Shown: piece after piece, positions 31,706 to 43,779 of the stretch | Numbering within the stretch: the stretch's first letter is position 1 | How the letters are laid out: every line of letters begins with the position of its first letter | DNA from: Saussurea involucrata | Lineage: Eukaryota > Streptophyta > Magnoliopsida > Asterales > Asteraceae | Assembly (NCBI GenBank): GCA_033807775.1 | Contig: CM066327.1 | Coordinates: 77,816,795 to 77,880,794, forward strand | Direction of reading: 5' to 3' | Length of the DNA: 64,000 bases | The notes under the pieces: model-generated | The model's database searches: none | Told to the model about the DNA's origin: nothing | What the model saw: only the letters and a program-made list of their open reading frames with translations | Program-made: the position numbers and the translations under genes

Positions 31706-33514
31706 GCTGTCCGCGTGGCGATGGAGCAGTAGTTCACCACCGAGCTTGACAAAATCAAGAACTTGATCAAAGGGAAAGAGAAGGTAGTCGAATCTGAATC
31801 CGCACCAACACCTCCACCGGCTCCCGTTCAGCCAACTTATTCAGTGGACACACTAAAGACTATGCTTGTGGATCAACTGCTCCAGCACACCGACACCGAT
31901 GCCTCTACTGAAGCAGACCTGGTATCGGTTCTATGCTCCCAGGTATCTGCTCCGTCGTCATCCATGACCAACAGATTGGACCAGCTTGACGCGACTCTCA
32001 AGGACGTTCAAAGAGCGCTCAACACTTTGTTTGAAAGAGTCGGCTCACTCGAAGAAACCTGCAAGGGTCAAGCTGGCGGACTCAAGAGACGGCACGATGA
32101 CCTGGATGATCCTGATCACCGTGAGGGGGAGAACAAGAGACATAAATTGTCTGAGTCCGAGCCAATCATTACTGAAACAACCGTGGTTCAACCGGAACCA
32201 TCAATTATGGCAACTGCAACCGAAGACGAACCTAAAGCCTAGTTGATCTTAGCTGAGATGGTTATCGACATGGATATCTCAGACGACAAAGACCCAACGG
32301 TTGAAAAGCCCAAGGGAGAATCACATGAATTGGTCACTAATTCTGCATTAGAAAGGCCTGCACTTGATCTAATTGATCCAGATTCCAAGATCGACCCCGA
32401 GACTGAAAATGCATGGTACGAAAAAACCTCCAGTGCAATAAATCTCCAGGTAAACCTGATCTTTCCTACTGATGAAGACGAAAACGTTGATTATGACCAG
32501 TTTCTGCTACAAATTCTGTATGGTACACCTGCCCACACTACACAGGCTCCCGAGACTTCTACTATTCCACCGACATCTCCTCAACAACCAACAGCTTCTG
32601 ATCATCACTATTCCTTACCTGGAAGACTTCTACCGACATCTTCCTCCACAACAACAAATCCGATGGGAGAAGATCATGATCCTTATTCCTTACCTGGAGG
32701 AATCACTGAAGAAGCTCTATGTTCATAGGTTACGCCCCATCGAGCCAACATTATGCCTTGGGATTTCCTATTTCGATAAGATATACCAAAACCAGTACAT
32801 AAATGCCATGAAGCGGTGTCTGCTAGTTAGCCAAGTCCGAACTAAGCACAAAATCTCTGAAGTTCTCAACATCCAAACAGGCCGAATCCTTAGAGTCATG
32901 TTTCCAGTATTCACCGTCCGACGTGAAGACGGTAATGAATGGAGATTTTCCAAAGCTGACTTTAAGAACCTCAGACCGTTCGACTTCCACGCTCTACTGA
33001 AAGACCTCCGAACCAGAACCATCCGACCGCTTCATGTTACCAAAGCGCTCGAGGCTGTCCGTCGATTCCTAATTCACACAATCATGATGTCCTACCTCAC
33101 TGACTTTCAAATGGGAATTGAGCACAGAGCAAAGAAGATAAACCTGCTGAAACCAAACCTGAAAGCACCCGAATTGAAGATGTATCCCGAGAACGCACTG
33201 CTTCTAGAACCATAATTTGGGATTGTATACCTAAATGATAAGAAAGAAAAGAGGTTTCTCCGCTTCAGCCAGGTCGACAGATTATGCGATGGCACACTCC
33301 TCAAAGTCAGAGATGCTCTTCGTAACATCATCGCTTATGAATCCGAAAATCGAAAAACGTCGTTTGTTCCCAATTCAAATGAGACAACCGCACGAGAAGC
33401 ATTATAAGTGATTGAAGAACGCATCGACTACCGCCGAGCCATCCGAATGTTCGAGATCCACTTTGCGCTTCGAAAGAGATACGTCGAGAATTGGCGCGAA
33501 CTCGAACTTCAATT

Positions 33515-33526
33515 CAAAGGGGGAGA
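33515..33526 (+). other. Element C2 polypurine tract
   Basis: TTCAAAGGGGGAGAT at ~33513-33527. The last accessory-ORF codons (..ELELQFKGGD) read into it, so coding sequence and plus-strand primer overlap. Confidence 0.8.
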
Positions 33527-33800
33527 TTGTTAGAGATAAAATCAGGTTGAGTAGAAGTTCAAGGGTTAAAGTGTTATTATTCATTTTGATCCTTTAATGT
33601 GTAATGGGCCATGTGCTTGCTTGTTTAGGGCCCATGGTTATATAAAGCTTTGATTGTTTAGAAATTAGAAGTAATCGTCATTATTCATCTAAACACTAGC
33701 ATTGTAATTCTCTCAATTATTCATAGTGAATTGGATGACCAGTGGAAATCATTCTGATTTGTTTACTACTTGTTGATTTCTACTGTTATATGCACTAATC
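33527..33800 (+). repeat. Element C2 3' LTR (~273 bp)
   Basis: Begins TGTTAGAGATAAAATC. TATA box TATATAAAG at 33639-33647. The 3' end is taken as GCACTAATC at 33800, because the two internal R-U5 copies match up to that base; the expected CA ending is not seen here, so the boundary is uncertain by a few bases. Confidence 0.7.
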
Positions 33801-34442
33801 TGGAACCCACACATTTTGATATACTTATCACTTTGAATATGGACGGTTCACCTACAAGTACTAGTTTTTTAGATCTTCTTCGTAACTTTGAGACCAACCC
33901 CTCAAATGCACAATTTTCTTTGCCGAATTACAATACGTTTGAAGTAGAGAATGACCTTGGATTTGATGAACCCAACTCACAATATAGTGAGGATAGTGAT
34001 AGTGATAGAGAGTCAATGTTTAATATTGACGATGATTCTGATGATGTAAGTGAAAATCCGGTAGTGAACTTTATGAATGATGTTGGAGATGATGACATAG
34101 CCGATTTGGAAAACAACAATCATATAAATGTTTGGAGTGAATCAGAAAATAAAATAAGGTTCGAAATGCACTACTATGACGTATAGAGAACAATATCGTT
34201 CTGATTTTATGCCACTTTCTCACACCAATATTTAAAACCTCAAATATTGGTATTAATTTGTATTCTAATTTACCGTTGAGTTCGTATTGTGTTTTTGTAA
34301 AATTGTAAAATATTAAATATTGGTATTATTTTGAAGGTATTAATGAGATACATTTAATGATATAATTTGCTAAAAATAATATATAAATTTTTATTATATA
34401 TTTTAAATAAATGAATTCATATATAATATATATTAAGGGTTA
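33801..34442 (+). other. Flank between C2 and H, with an unrecognised 116-codon frame
   Basis: An ATG at 33839 opens a frame to 34186 that is very acidic and Ser/Asn-rich (SEDSDSDRESMFNID) and starts MDGSPTSTSFLDLLRNFE. The start vaguely recalls ORF1 of plant Harbinger elements, but I cannot assign it. The remainder to 34442 is AT-rich with no signal. Possibly an old DNA-transposon remnant; possibly chance. Confidence 0.3.
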
Positions 34443-34632
34443 TGTTAAAGGGAAAGCTAAATAGAACACAATTGAATGGAGAGAATGAATCGTTATTTTC
34501 TCATTAATCATAAGCCCTTTATATAGGGATGAGTTACAGGTAGATAACTACAAGATATTTCAATTATAATCAATCTCTATCCCTATCTCTATCGTCATAT
34601 CCTTTAGACGGTGGCACATTTATCCTACAACA
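34443..34632 (-). repeat. Element H 3' LTR
   Basis: 190 bp, plus-strand TGTTAAAGGGAAAGC..CCTACAACA. Contains TTTATATAGGG, TATA-like. A few substitutions and small indels separate it from 40791-40978. Confidence 0.85.
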
Positions 34633-35110
34633 CTCCCCCTTGTGCCGAGTCAAAGGAGTGAAGGTGCACAATTGTTGTCTCGTTAAAACCTTACGCCAAA
34701 ATAAAAACCCAGTGGGAAAAAAAATATGACGAAGGAAAGAGTACAACGCACTAGCTTATTTCCAATACATAGACTTTTCCTTTAGTCTAGTTTTCTCTTA
34801 GATTCGTACATTAATCATGAGAGTTAAGTAAACATGATGGTATATAAACCGTTGCCTCACTAAAACCTTACACCAAGGAACAAAACCCAATGGGAAAAAT
34901 AAAACCATGGTTGAAGGAAAGAGCACAACATACCAATATTATATATATAGTAGACTCCCCCTTTTGTCTACTACTCCCCCTGATTTGTGCATTAATCAAA
35001 GGAGGTTTAAAACATTTCCATTTTAATACTTTCTACATGTTTCCCAAATATGGTTTTACGTATTGATTTGGTAAACAAACATGTCACATTTTCCTCGCAT
35101 CTTATTCAGT
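34633..35110 (-). other. Element H 3' region with internal duplication
   Basis: Non-coding. A ~75-bp motif containing AAAACCTTA(c)(g/a)CCAA..AAACCCA(g/a)TGGGAAAAA is present twice (about 34680-34752 and 34855-34928). The sense strand also has two purine tracts (AGGGGGAG and similar near 34632 and 34975). Confidence 0.6.
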
Positions 35111-35359
35111 TCACTTAAATCTTGAGGATAATTGATTATATGAAAACTTAAGCAAAGTATGCTTTGTGTTATAACCCTTGATATATCTTACTTTCATTTC
35201 TTCGATACATGATGTATTATTTCCATATATGCAAGTTGTATAGTGGTTAAACTCAAAATTACCAGTTCCTCTTATATGTGTAATGATTGTCTTTAACCAT
35301 ATACACTCTTGAATAGTCTCATGGAGAGTAAGGTTGCTGATAATATAAGAAGATAGCAA
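35111..35359 (-). pseudogene. Element H RNase H C-terminal remnant
   Basis: LHETIQECIWLKTIITHIRG followed by CIYGNNTSCIEEMKVRYIKG and NTKHTLLKFSYN match the end of copia RNase H (pattern ECIWLRS..DN..CI..IK..YIKGD..KHI). Several active-site residues are already lost. Sequence to 36830 is further decayed RT on the same strand without open frames. Confidence 0.65.
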
Positions 35360-36830
35360 TTAAGGGTTTACTTAGTTTACATTCAAGCAATCGGCATGTT
35401 CCATATGATAATTCCTTATCCAGTTTGGGAACAACCTTTATATCAGTCAAACATATACCTAATATCAGCAAATATATACCAAGACATTGTTTGGTGTTTT
35501 TCTATAAGAGCCAATACTTTTGCCGCTCACAATCTAAGTAGGTATTGAAGTTTCATTATCAATCCATTTATCTCCGTAGGGAAATTATAAGCCCATGTCA
35601 ATGGTGTAAAAAGATTAATTTGAAATCATTCAAATGACGTTGCGTTGGCGCTGAGCTAAATCTAGCTGACAAGTTCAGTGAGAAGTACAATATACGGTCA
35701 AGTGTATTATGTTGAGTACAATAATGCGCCTATTGTACTTAGGTATGGAATTCCAGCTCCTAACACCTCTCCGTCCTCATGTTTAGACGAAATGGATCTT
35801 TCCTTATATCCAACACTTTCACCGATCATGGGAGTGCTAATCGGATGCACTTTGTCCATATTAGGTCGCCTGATCATTTTCTAGACATATGCGGATCGTT
35901 GGATTAATATTCCACAAACTCGGTGTCGTATCTCAAGTATCTAGACAAAACCAAGTTTTCCTACGATCTTTCTTCTCAAATTCAGATTTCAAGTAGCTTG
36001 TGTTTTCTCTTATTTCATCAAGAGTGTCTATTATGTTCATAACATCGACATATAGAGCTACTATGAAAATCTGGGACTTGTTTTCTTATATAAATACGCA
36101 AGGGCACAGTTCATCGTTCTTATTTATCGTTTCCCAATCAAGTATTCAATCAGGCGGGTATACCACACCCGCATAGATTGCTTTAATCTATAAAGTGAGT
36201 GTTTCATATTTATTGTAGTCGCATTTCATAGTTTAAAGTTACTTGATATTGGTATAATGCCATCAAGCACTTTTATATCTCTGAATTTAGATCCCCATAT
36301 AGATATGTAGTAACTATATCATTGAGCTGCAATTTCCAGTCCTTCGGAAACTACATGGCTAATTTAATTAGCAGAACGTTGTCCATCACGAGAGAGTAAG
36401 TCTTATTGTGGTCAATCCAATGCGTTGTGAGAAACCTTGCGCCAAAGGAGAGCCTTATATATTATGGCTTAATTATTCTCATTACGCTTCCCTGACAAAT
36501 GATTTATCTATGTCCTACAGGCTTTACACTTGGTCGGTTAGCACTACCGAACCAAATACCTATTCATTTGTCAAATAATTATCCTGGATTGCTTCTTTTC
36601 ATTTAGGCCAATTTGCTCTTTGTTGACATTCTTCAACTGAGCATGGTTTGATGACATCGTGCTCTGTTATCTCATAAGCAACGGTATATGCAAATATATC
36701 ATCATTGAGTATGTATGATCTGTCCATCGACTCATATTCATTTGAGATTTCTTTGATCTCTGGAATCAGTATTAACTTCGGAGCATCCTCCAGTAATTAT
36801 TCATAGACATAGATTTAATCAGAGATAATC

Positions 36831-37271
36831 TCATGTATTGATGATATATAGTTGTGCCTTACTCTTCTCTTCCTTTAGATGAGTATCTATCGAACCAAGT
36901 AGCTTCCCCCATTTCCTTTTAGGAGCTACGACATCAACCACACCTCCACCATGTGTGATTGCAACGTACTTCCAGCGATGTTGTGCCCTTGTTTGGGGAC
37001 TTTTGACCTTGCGAGTATATTTGCAGCTCGTATATGTGATCTTGTCAATCTGGATAATGTTAAACATATCAGGTATCGAGTCTGATTCGTTTGACTTCAA
37101 CTTTACGTTGTGAAGTTTTTGGGGATAAAAATGAGACACAATTGAAATATTCAATGGCACTTCCTGTTGGTCCAATGGAAAATCCTTTTTCCTATCTCCC
37201 CGTAACGACAGGAAGGTTGTCTCATCAAAGTGACAACCCGTAAATCTAGTGGTAAAGGGATCACTCGTCAA
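36831..37271 (-). pseudogene. Element H integrase-to-RT linker remnant
   Basis: A 146-codon frame beginning MTSDPFTTRFTGCHFDETTF, which matches the segment after the copia integrase core (ARFADCHF(D/N)E.VFP.L). Surrounding DNA 37272-38912 contains no other usable frame and is read as decayed integrase and protease. Confidence 0.65.
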
Positions 37272-38912
37272 GGGTTCTAATTAGTGGATAATTGTTGGGG
37301 ATTCATATCCAACATTTGATGAGTCGTCTTTAAGACCCATTTTGGTACGCTGTAGGGCGTAATTGGCACATATACAACACAACCAAACATACGTAAATGT
37401 AACACATCAGGCTTATATCCAGTTACCAACTGGTACGCACAAGATTGGTTGGCTGGTTGTGGGTCTAAACACGAATAAGTAAAGTTGCATGTAATATTGC
37501 ATTACCCCATGCAGATGTGGATAAATTGGTGCGCATAACCAATGCGCTAGCTACCATCTATATTCTTTTGATGAAAACTTTTATCATTTTACGAGACCAT
37601 TTTATATATACACACGCAGTACAAATGCAATAATCATCAAATCCTTATGATGTAAATTCTCCAACATTAATTCTAAGTCATGTAGACTTGATGAGAAAAA
37701 ATCATGGTGGTGAGTCCTTAATGTATGAGTGCAACATTTCATGTGGACTATAATACGACACGCGTTCATCGTGTCAAATCCAGAACCATAAAGTACTTTC
37801 ATGGCCCGCATTCTGGATGTTTATGTCCATAAATATCACTTTGTATTTGTTGTAAGAATAGAATATTTTTATATTATGTCCTTAGCTTTAGGATGGTCTC
37901 ATTCCTGATTTGGCTAAGGATCAGGGTATATAAAAGTTCTAGGTATTAGAGAGGGCATGTTATGATGGTGGTGTTGTTTCATGTGCAGTAGAAGTCAACA
38001 GTTACAACTTGGTTAATTCCCTCGTTTTATCTTTCACTCGAAAGAGAATGTATCTAAGTGTATTTTGCAATACATAGATCACTATGTCATGACCATGGTG
38101 TCCCACGTGGTCATGCCGAAACATATATGTGTCATTGTTCCAAAGTTCTTTATTGGTGACAAAATATGATTTACTAACATAGATAATCCATTAATTTGAT
38201 ACATTAATTTCTCTAATATATTTTTCTTTCATATCATTAGAGTTGATGTACATATACCCATTTCCATTCTTATAATATGATTGGTACGAATATTTTAACA
38301 AGGTTCATATTCATATAGTGCTCTAGCAATAAGTGACAGTCCATCATCTAAGTGTTTAGAGGAATTAAAATAATTAATTAAATGAAAATAATCTATTTCT
38401 TAGGATTGTATGAGATGACACAAAAACAATCAAGTTCTCCTCGATACATTCCTACATGGAACGAAAAACGTTGAGAGTTTTGCATTTGTTTTTGATGTGA
38501 TCATTTACATCTCTAATGGTTATAAACTCAGGTGTATATATACACAAATGCAATTAATTTGATAGTTACATTATATTTAAATAAACTTATACTTAACCAA
38601 TCTTAGATATGACAAAGCTCATTTATAACTTGTTCTATTTTCTATTGGGAGTTCGTTCCCGACTCTGTCCATGAATTTAACCCTTTCCACAACCTTGTCC
38701 ATACGGTACATAATTAGCATATGTGTGTGGATTAATATGTTCAACTCACTATCCTTTGGAGTTCTTTCCACCTCCAACGCTTGTGTTATTAACATCGAGA
38801 ATTTTCTTTATCCGGGTATGTCTAGCGTTGTTAAAAAATTGTTACAACTCTTAGCCACTTGCATTAAGTTAATGAGCATGTTAACGGTTATATTGCAATT
38901 TATACTGTTTCA

Positions 38913-39354
38913 TTAGTATGATTGGTGATATAGGAAAGATGAAAAGATGTTATGATTCGCATAATCTTTTGTGAGTTCCTTGCCACAAAGATTGAGATGC
39001 ATTTTGAGACATGACATTTCTTTGTCAAAATCAGTTACCTTCTTGTAATCAAGTAAGTAGGTTTCATTCCACTGTATGATTAATTTGAGAAATATATGGT
39101 ACTGAATATTCCGAATTTTCTTTTTGGGACTACCCACAGTTCTTTGGGGTTTCTAGTTATTCTCTATGAAAGTTGTGACTAATGTATCGTCTCAAAAATT
39201 TTAAAGTATTTAATTGTATCTTAACATCTAGTGTTTTTTTCTTTAGGGTCAAAATGGTTCGATGACTTTTGTGTATTTTCTTGTGTTTTTCCGAACCTAT
39301 CTTATGGTAATCAAGTACTTTTGATTCAAAGATGTCGTAGAAAATGGAGAACAT
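38913..39354 (-). pseudogene. Element H gag remnant
   Basis: Minus-strand frames include WNETYLLDYKKVTDFDKEM and LKMHLNLCGKELT, matching the copia gag pattern R-x2-(L/Y)xDYK(S/T)VxE(Y/F)..L..CG. Frameshifts separate the pieces. 39355-40790 to the right is AT-rich leader without coding signal. Confidence 0.55.
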
Positions 39355-40790
39355 ATTATTTTCTATAATAGTGAATTATGGTTTATACTTGTTATGTTAT
39401 GCATGAAATTTCATTATCATAATAGTATTGGATTTTTGTATTCTTACATTCTATTGATAATACTTCATCAATATTTCAATTTGCGAATAAAAATCACTCA
39501 ATCTATTGGATCTCCAGATAGTAGGGGAATCACATGGATTTCTTAAGTCCCTATAAACCCTAGGGCTATTTACACCCGTTCGACAAAATCCAAATCGATA
39601 TCTTGGGATTTAATTAATTTGAATATTATATTGTTAATTATAAAGCTTTTGACAGGAGGCCGAAAAGAATAAGGGTTTGGCATATGAAGCCAATTTCAAT
39701 GTTTTAATACCTTAATAGTATTTTACGAGATTACCTTTAGACAAACAAATATTGGTTTTGACATAAAGTCAACTTCAAACTTATAACATCTTATTGTATA
39801 TTTGGAGCTTTTGGTAAAATACCAAATATAAGGGGGTTAAAAGTGTAACTTCCAAAAATTATTTATAAGATTGGAATTAATGAGTAGGAACTCATGAATA
39901 TTATGTGAATAAGGCAATTTCTAAAGCTAAAGCTATAGAAGGATTACTACACATTCTAATACCAAGTTAAAACAATTGAAGTAAATAAATAAAGATTAAG
40001 CTTCCTAATTCATTGTACATTATCAATAACAACATATTAAAATAAAATTTTATAAAAACATATTAATCAACTAAAACAATTAAGATAATAATGGTCTCAT
40101 CGATAGATAATGACAAATTTTAGCTTCAAATTCAAATTAAATCAATAACAAAATTAAATGATAATAGCTCCAAGAAAAGTTAGATAGAGGATAATTTTTA
40201 ACAAACCCAACAATATTAATAATAATTTGATTCATAATTAAATATATAAATATTAATTTCCATAATAAGATTGAATTGAAATTGAATAACAATATGCTAA
40301 AATAAAATTATGTAAAAGAAATCGTGTTAGTCAATTTAGATAATAATGGTTCAATAGATAATGGTAAGTTTTTAATATATTAGACTTAATTATTCAAATT
40401 CATAATAATTTGTTACATAATATATTATTAAAATAATAATGTTATGTAAGATTTTTTTTTAAATAAATAAACACATGCATTATTCATTACCAACGAAATA
40501 CAAACACTATGAATCCTAAACAACAAAATTAAACAATACTTTTTTTACATAATAAATCGTAAACAACAAAATTAAACAATACTTTTTTTTCAATTCTTAC
40601 TTTTTCTGGCTTTATTTATAAACATGACTAAATATGAAAGATTTGCCATCAAGTTTTGTTAATCAAAATATAAAAGAACCGAAAACGTACCTGATTTAAT
40701 TGACATAATTGTAGCGTACAAGAGATTATTTCATAACAGAAACCGTTCACCGATGATGATTAATGAATGGTAGCTTACGTGCTGATAACG

Positions 40791-40978
40791 TGTTAAAGGG
40801 AAAGCTAAATAGAACACAATAAAATGGAGAGAATGAATCGTTATTCTCATTAATTATAAGCCCTTTATATAGGGATGAGTTACAAGTAGATAACTACAAA
40901 ATATTTCAATTCTAATCTATCTCTATCCCTATCTCTATCGTCCTATCCTTTAGACGATGAGACATTTATCATACAACA
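40791..40978 (-). repeat. Element H 5' LTR
   Basis: 188 bp, plus-strand TGTTAAAGGGAAAGC..CATACAACA. The PBS-like CGTTATCAGCACG on the minus strand abuts it at ~40777-40789. Confidence 0.85.
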
Positions 40979-41356
40979 AGTTATTTTTTTTAAATAGTAG
41001 AGACAAATAAAAAAAAGATGTAAGTGAGAGTGTTAAATATGAAAATATGTAAGGTTTAAAATGAAAATATATAAAATCAGAAATTAAAAAAATTGGGCCC
41101 CCCCACAAAACACCCCTATTTCAACCAAGCTTTTTTGAAACACCCCTATTTTTGCAAAAAACTCCCTCCACCACCCCCTTTTTTCTCTCCCTGGTACCTC
41201 ATTTCCCCTCTGATCGGGCCATATTTCGTCAAACTGAAAGTCTCAAACAAGCAAACATAAACAACATAAATAGTTCACTTGCAGAACAGTACCCTAAGAG
41301 CGTCCCTAGTGATACATGAAGCCACTTCAATGAGAGTAACCACTTCTTTCTTTTTA
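40979..41356. other. AT- and C-rich flank, no gene
   Basis: Low-complexity A/T, then CCCC(A)AAACACCCC runs (~41098-41190). AAGAGCGTCCCTAGTG at ~41297 resembles a DNA-transposon terminal repeat but I find no partner. The last nine bases are the MULE target duplication. Confidence 0.4.
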
Positions 41357-42593
41357 GAGTAAATTACGAATTTGGTCCCCGTGGTTTGACCCTAATTACG
41401 ATGAAGGTCCCTAAACCCTAAAATTCATGGCTGGGGTCCCTTAGGTTTCATTTTGTTACGATAGAGGTCCCTGGCTCTAACTTCTGTTAAACAACTCTGT
41501 TAACTCATGGTATTTTCGTCTTTTACAAATTCATTTTGTTTTTTATTAAATTTTAAATCAAATACATAACAACCCTTTGACCTTCCCAATCCCAAACCTA
41601 GTCGGCGTTCTAAGACCTCTACCACCGACCACCTTACCCCAATCCCACCGACCTGCTCCTTCCCGACCTGCAACTCTGGCCGCCACCACTACCCCGACCT
41701 GCAACGAAAATCCATCCCCCTCTTGACCAACGCCATCTCCTAAAACCCTCCCCTCCCCTCCCTTGACCATCTCCATCTCTGGCCGATAGGAAACCACATG
41801 GTCGAGAGTTCAGTTTGCGGTCATTTTCTTCACCAAATAGGAAACCACAAAGACGATCGATTGTCCATCTACTGACGTGAAAGCCCATCAATCTTGACCA
41901 GAAGCTTGAGATACGATCAATCTAGAACCATATTTGAAACCATTGATCTGGACGGAAACCACGATGACGATCGATTGGCCAACTCCAGACGTGAAAACCT
42001 ATCGATCTGTACCAGAATCTTGAGGGATGATCGATTTGGAACCAGATCTGGACGAGAACCTACAGAGACGATCGATCTGGAACTATATCGATCTGGACCA
42101 TAACCTCTTCAAGTTTTGTTTTTTTTTAATCAATTTGGAACTAAAAAGTTGTTCATCGATCTTGTATTTGCTTTTGTCTATTGATCTCAATGTGGAAGTA
42201 GTCAGTAAAATCAGTTTTTGTTTAGATTTAGGATTCTTGACAATAATGTTAAATACTGATTTTGATATTTGATCTTGATTTTGATGAGTTTGGGTTTTTG
42301 ATTTTGATTTGGGTTGGTTGATTATGTGGGTGTGTTTTCTAATATGGTGACCGCAGAAGATGGTGTTCACCGGAGAAAGGTGGCCGGAGAAGGTAGTACT
42401 CACAAGAGAAGGCTATATTCATCAGAAAAACTGAAATGACTAAAATACCCCGCACGTGAGGGGCACACAAAGGGCTTAACGAAGCATTTTTAACGGAAGT
42501 GGAACCACAAGGACCCTAGCCATGAATTTTAGGGTTTAGGGACCACCATCGTAATTTGGGTCAAACCACAGGGACCAAATTTGTAATTTACTC
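41357..42593. mobile_element. Non-autonomous Mutator-like (MULE) element, 1,237 bp
   Basis: Long terminal inverted repeats of about 100 bp. The left begins GAGTAAATTACGAATTTGG, the right ends in the complement of GAGTAAATTACAAATTTGG, both continuing through GGTTTGACCC and CCTAAACCCTAAAATTCATGG. The flanking 9-bp duplication TTCTTTTTA (41348-41356 and 42594-42602) is perfect, which is diagnostic of MULEs. The interior has repeated GATCGAT(C/T)TGGA words (~41905-42105) and a GGAGAAGGT motif near the right end. No transposase is encoded; minus-strand Gly/Arg-rich frames are composition artefacts. Confidence 0.9.
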
Positions 42594-42763
42594 TTCTTTT
42601 TATTTTGCCATTGGGTGGATTACATGGGAAATCGCTCGTGCCACAAAATCTTAGCTAATTTGATTTTTTTAATGAAAAATAATTTAATAAAATTAATTAA
42701 TTAATTAATTATCAACTTTTACGTACATAATTTAATTAGATATTTTACTCTCTTTTAATATGG
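42594..42763. other. AT-rich gap
   Basis: Contains an AATTAATTAATTAATT microsatellite (~42690-42710). No other signal. Confidence 0.5.
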
Positions 42764-43604
42764 ATCCTAACCATCCAAACTACTTTGTCAGTGATACAGA
42801 TTCACCGGATACAACAAATAGACAAGTCCAGCCAAACTTTCTACCATGTCCATTTCCACCGCCTTACACACACTCAAGATTCTTCTCACAATACGTCGAA
42901 TGTTAGTCGTTTCTTATTACCACCAAACACTCAATATTCTATGTTCACACCAAATTCAAATATGCCTACATGTTCATTACAACCCACACCGAATGAATTT
43001 TCTGAAATTCCACCATTTTCTACCCAGGAAAGTTTAGAAAATAAAAATCTTGACAAAGAAAGTCATTCGGAAGCATTAAATAAAGCAAAATGGAGCCATA
43101 TGGAAGATGAATTGAGAGTATCTCCAACAACTATGCTAAAATAGAAACAAGTGGGATTTTAGCATTTTTGTTGCTCCAACAGCTTTGCTATCCTCTATGC
43201 TAAAATTGAGAAAAGAGGAGAGAGATTATAAAAATATCTAAATAGATAGTTTTCCCACAAAATTAATTATTACCTCCAAAAAGCAAACTTTTCTTCTCCC
43301 AACTTTTTATATATTGAATATTTTAATCGTATAACTAAATAATTAAATAATTGAATATTTTAATAAAATAATTAATACTTGAGTTGCTAAACTATAATAG
43401 CTTTGGAGTTGGATGCAAACAAATTTAGAGATTTGTTTTTTTAACTCAATTTTAGAAAAACTTTAGCATACTTGTTGGAGATGCTTTGATGAATTAATGA
43501 TACGGAATGCTAAAATACGTGACCATTCAGTGCATCATCAACTTCGAGCAGATGGTCAAACATATTTGGAAACCATTTACGAAAAATTGATGTAGATTTA
43601 TTAA
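42764..43604 (+). pseudogene. PIF/Harbinger remnant: ORF1 N-terminus joined to transposase C-terminus
   Basis: Starts MDPNHPNYFVSDTDSP and continues, with a frameshift near 42895, through a Pro/Ser/Thr-rich region (IPPFSTQESLE). This is typical of the Myb-like ORF1 of plant Harbinger elements (often annotated GST T3-like). Skipping the inserted MITE, the frame reads HMEDEL then MIRNAKIRDHSVHHQLRAD, the last residues of a Harbinger transposase (pattern RN..(L/V)R(D/N).(S/T)VHHQL.(A/N)DL). The DDE domain is gone, so this is an internal deletion derivative. TIRs were not found. Confidence 0.6.
43115..43487. mobile_element. 373-bp MITE inside the Harbinger remnant
   Basis: Terminal inverted repeats: AGTATCTCCAACAACTATGC on the left versus AGCATCTCCAACAAGTATGC read from the right end. 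Flanked by GATGAATTG (43106) and GATGAATTA (43488), a 9-bp duplication with one change, which points to the Mutator superfamily. AT-rich, no coding capacity. Removing it restores continuity of the Harbinger C-terminal frame. Confidence 0.8.
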
Positions 43605-43779
43605 TATTGTTCTTTAGTTATTGTAATTTTTAATTATTATGACTTTATTATTGTAATTTTTAATCATAGTCTTTTACTTGTTATAAGTATATTTTAATTA
43701 TTGTCATTTAATTATAATAAGTAAATTTTAACCATTATAATTTTCTATTATATATTTTTATTTTATATACTATGGACCG
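43605..43779. other. AT-rich degenerate repeats
   Basis: Repeated TTATTGTAATTTTTAAT-type words (~43615-43740). No gene. Confidence 0.4.

Larger units (their letters stand above)
29704..33527 (+). pseudogene. C2 accessory ORF (full length, several lesions)
   Basis: Starts MADQEQQQPQ and is open to 30627 (TAG, CAG in C1). This covers the N-terminal domain (VMYVYQVWFTTQV, AFRRLLSLPEA, IRALGYNHALE, WHTLFTILNRCLSSRW). Then come an Arg/Pro linker; segment P (31187-31705) with a TAG at 31730; a coiled coil (~31965-32070); a bipartite basic motif LKRRHDD..KRHKL (32081-32151); an acidic Pro-rich region; and after a frame change ~32725 the C-terminal module: FTVRREDGNEWRF, KADFKNLRPFDFHALL, MSYLTDFQMGIEHR. 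After a stop (~33213) FGIVYLNDKKEKRFLRF and the helical tail run into the polypurine tract. Homologous in order to element D. Function unknown; nuclear location inferred from the basic motif. Confidence 0.7.
11960..33800 (+). mobile_element. Element C2: chimeric copia element split by element D
   Basis: Made of 11960-13592 and 27093-33800. Continuity is shown by C1, where 6390-6425 reads uninterrupted through the D insertion point, and by the D target duplication GAAGG. C2 keeps the parts lost in C1: the full accessory ORF, the polypurine tract and the 3' LTR (33527-33800). Many nonsense codons show that it is inactive. Confidence 0.85.
34443..40978 (-). mobile_element. Element H: old, decayed Ty1/copia element, minus strand
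   Basis: Two similar short LTRs (34443-34632, 40791-40978), differing at many positions. The flanks GGTTA (34438) and AGTTA (40979) fit a 5-bp duplication with one change. On the minus strand the PBS side reads CACGTTATCAGCACG next to the right LTR, the variant site of some plant copia lineages. The left LTR is preceded by AGGGGGAG. Coding remnants appear in the expected minus-strand order: gag ~38913-39354, integrase tail 36831-37271, RNase H tail 35111-35359. All are riddled with stops. Confidence 0.85.

Noticed and set aside
34443..40978. Host genes inside element H
   Set aside because: All remnants that can be read are copia gag or pol on the minus strand; no splice-consistent host exon was found.
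41558..41891. Gly/Arg-rich minus-strand frames inside the MULE
   Set aside because: Composition artefact of CCGACC-rich DNA; no recognisable domain and no start context.
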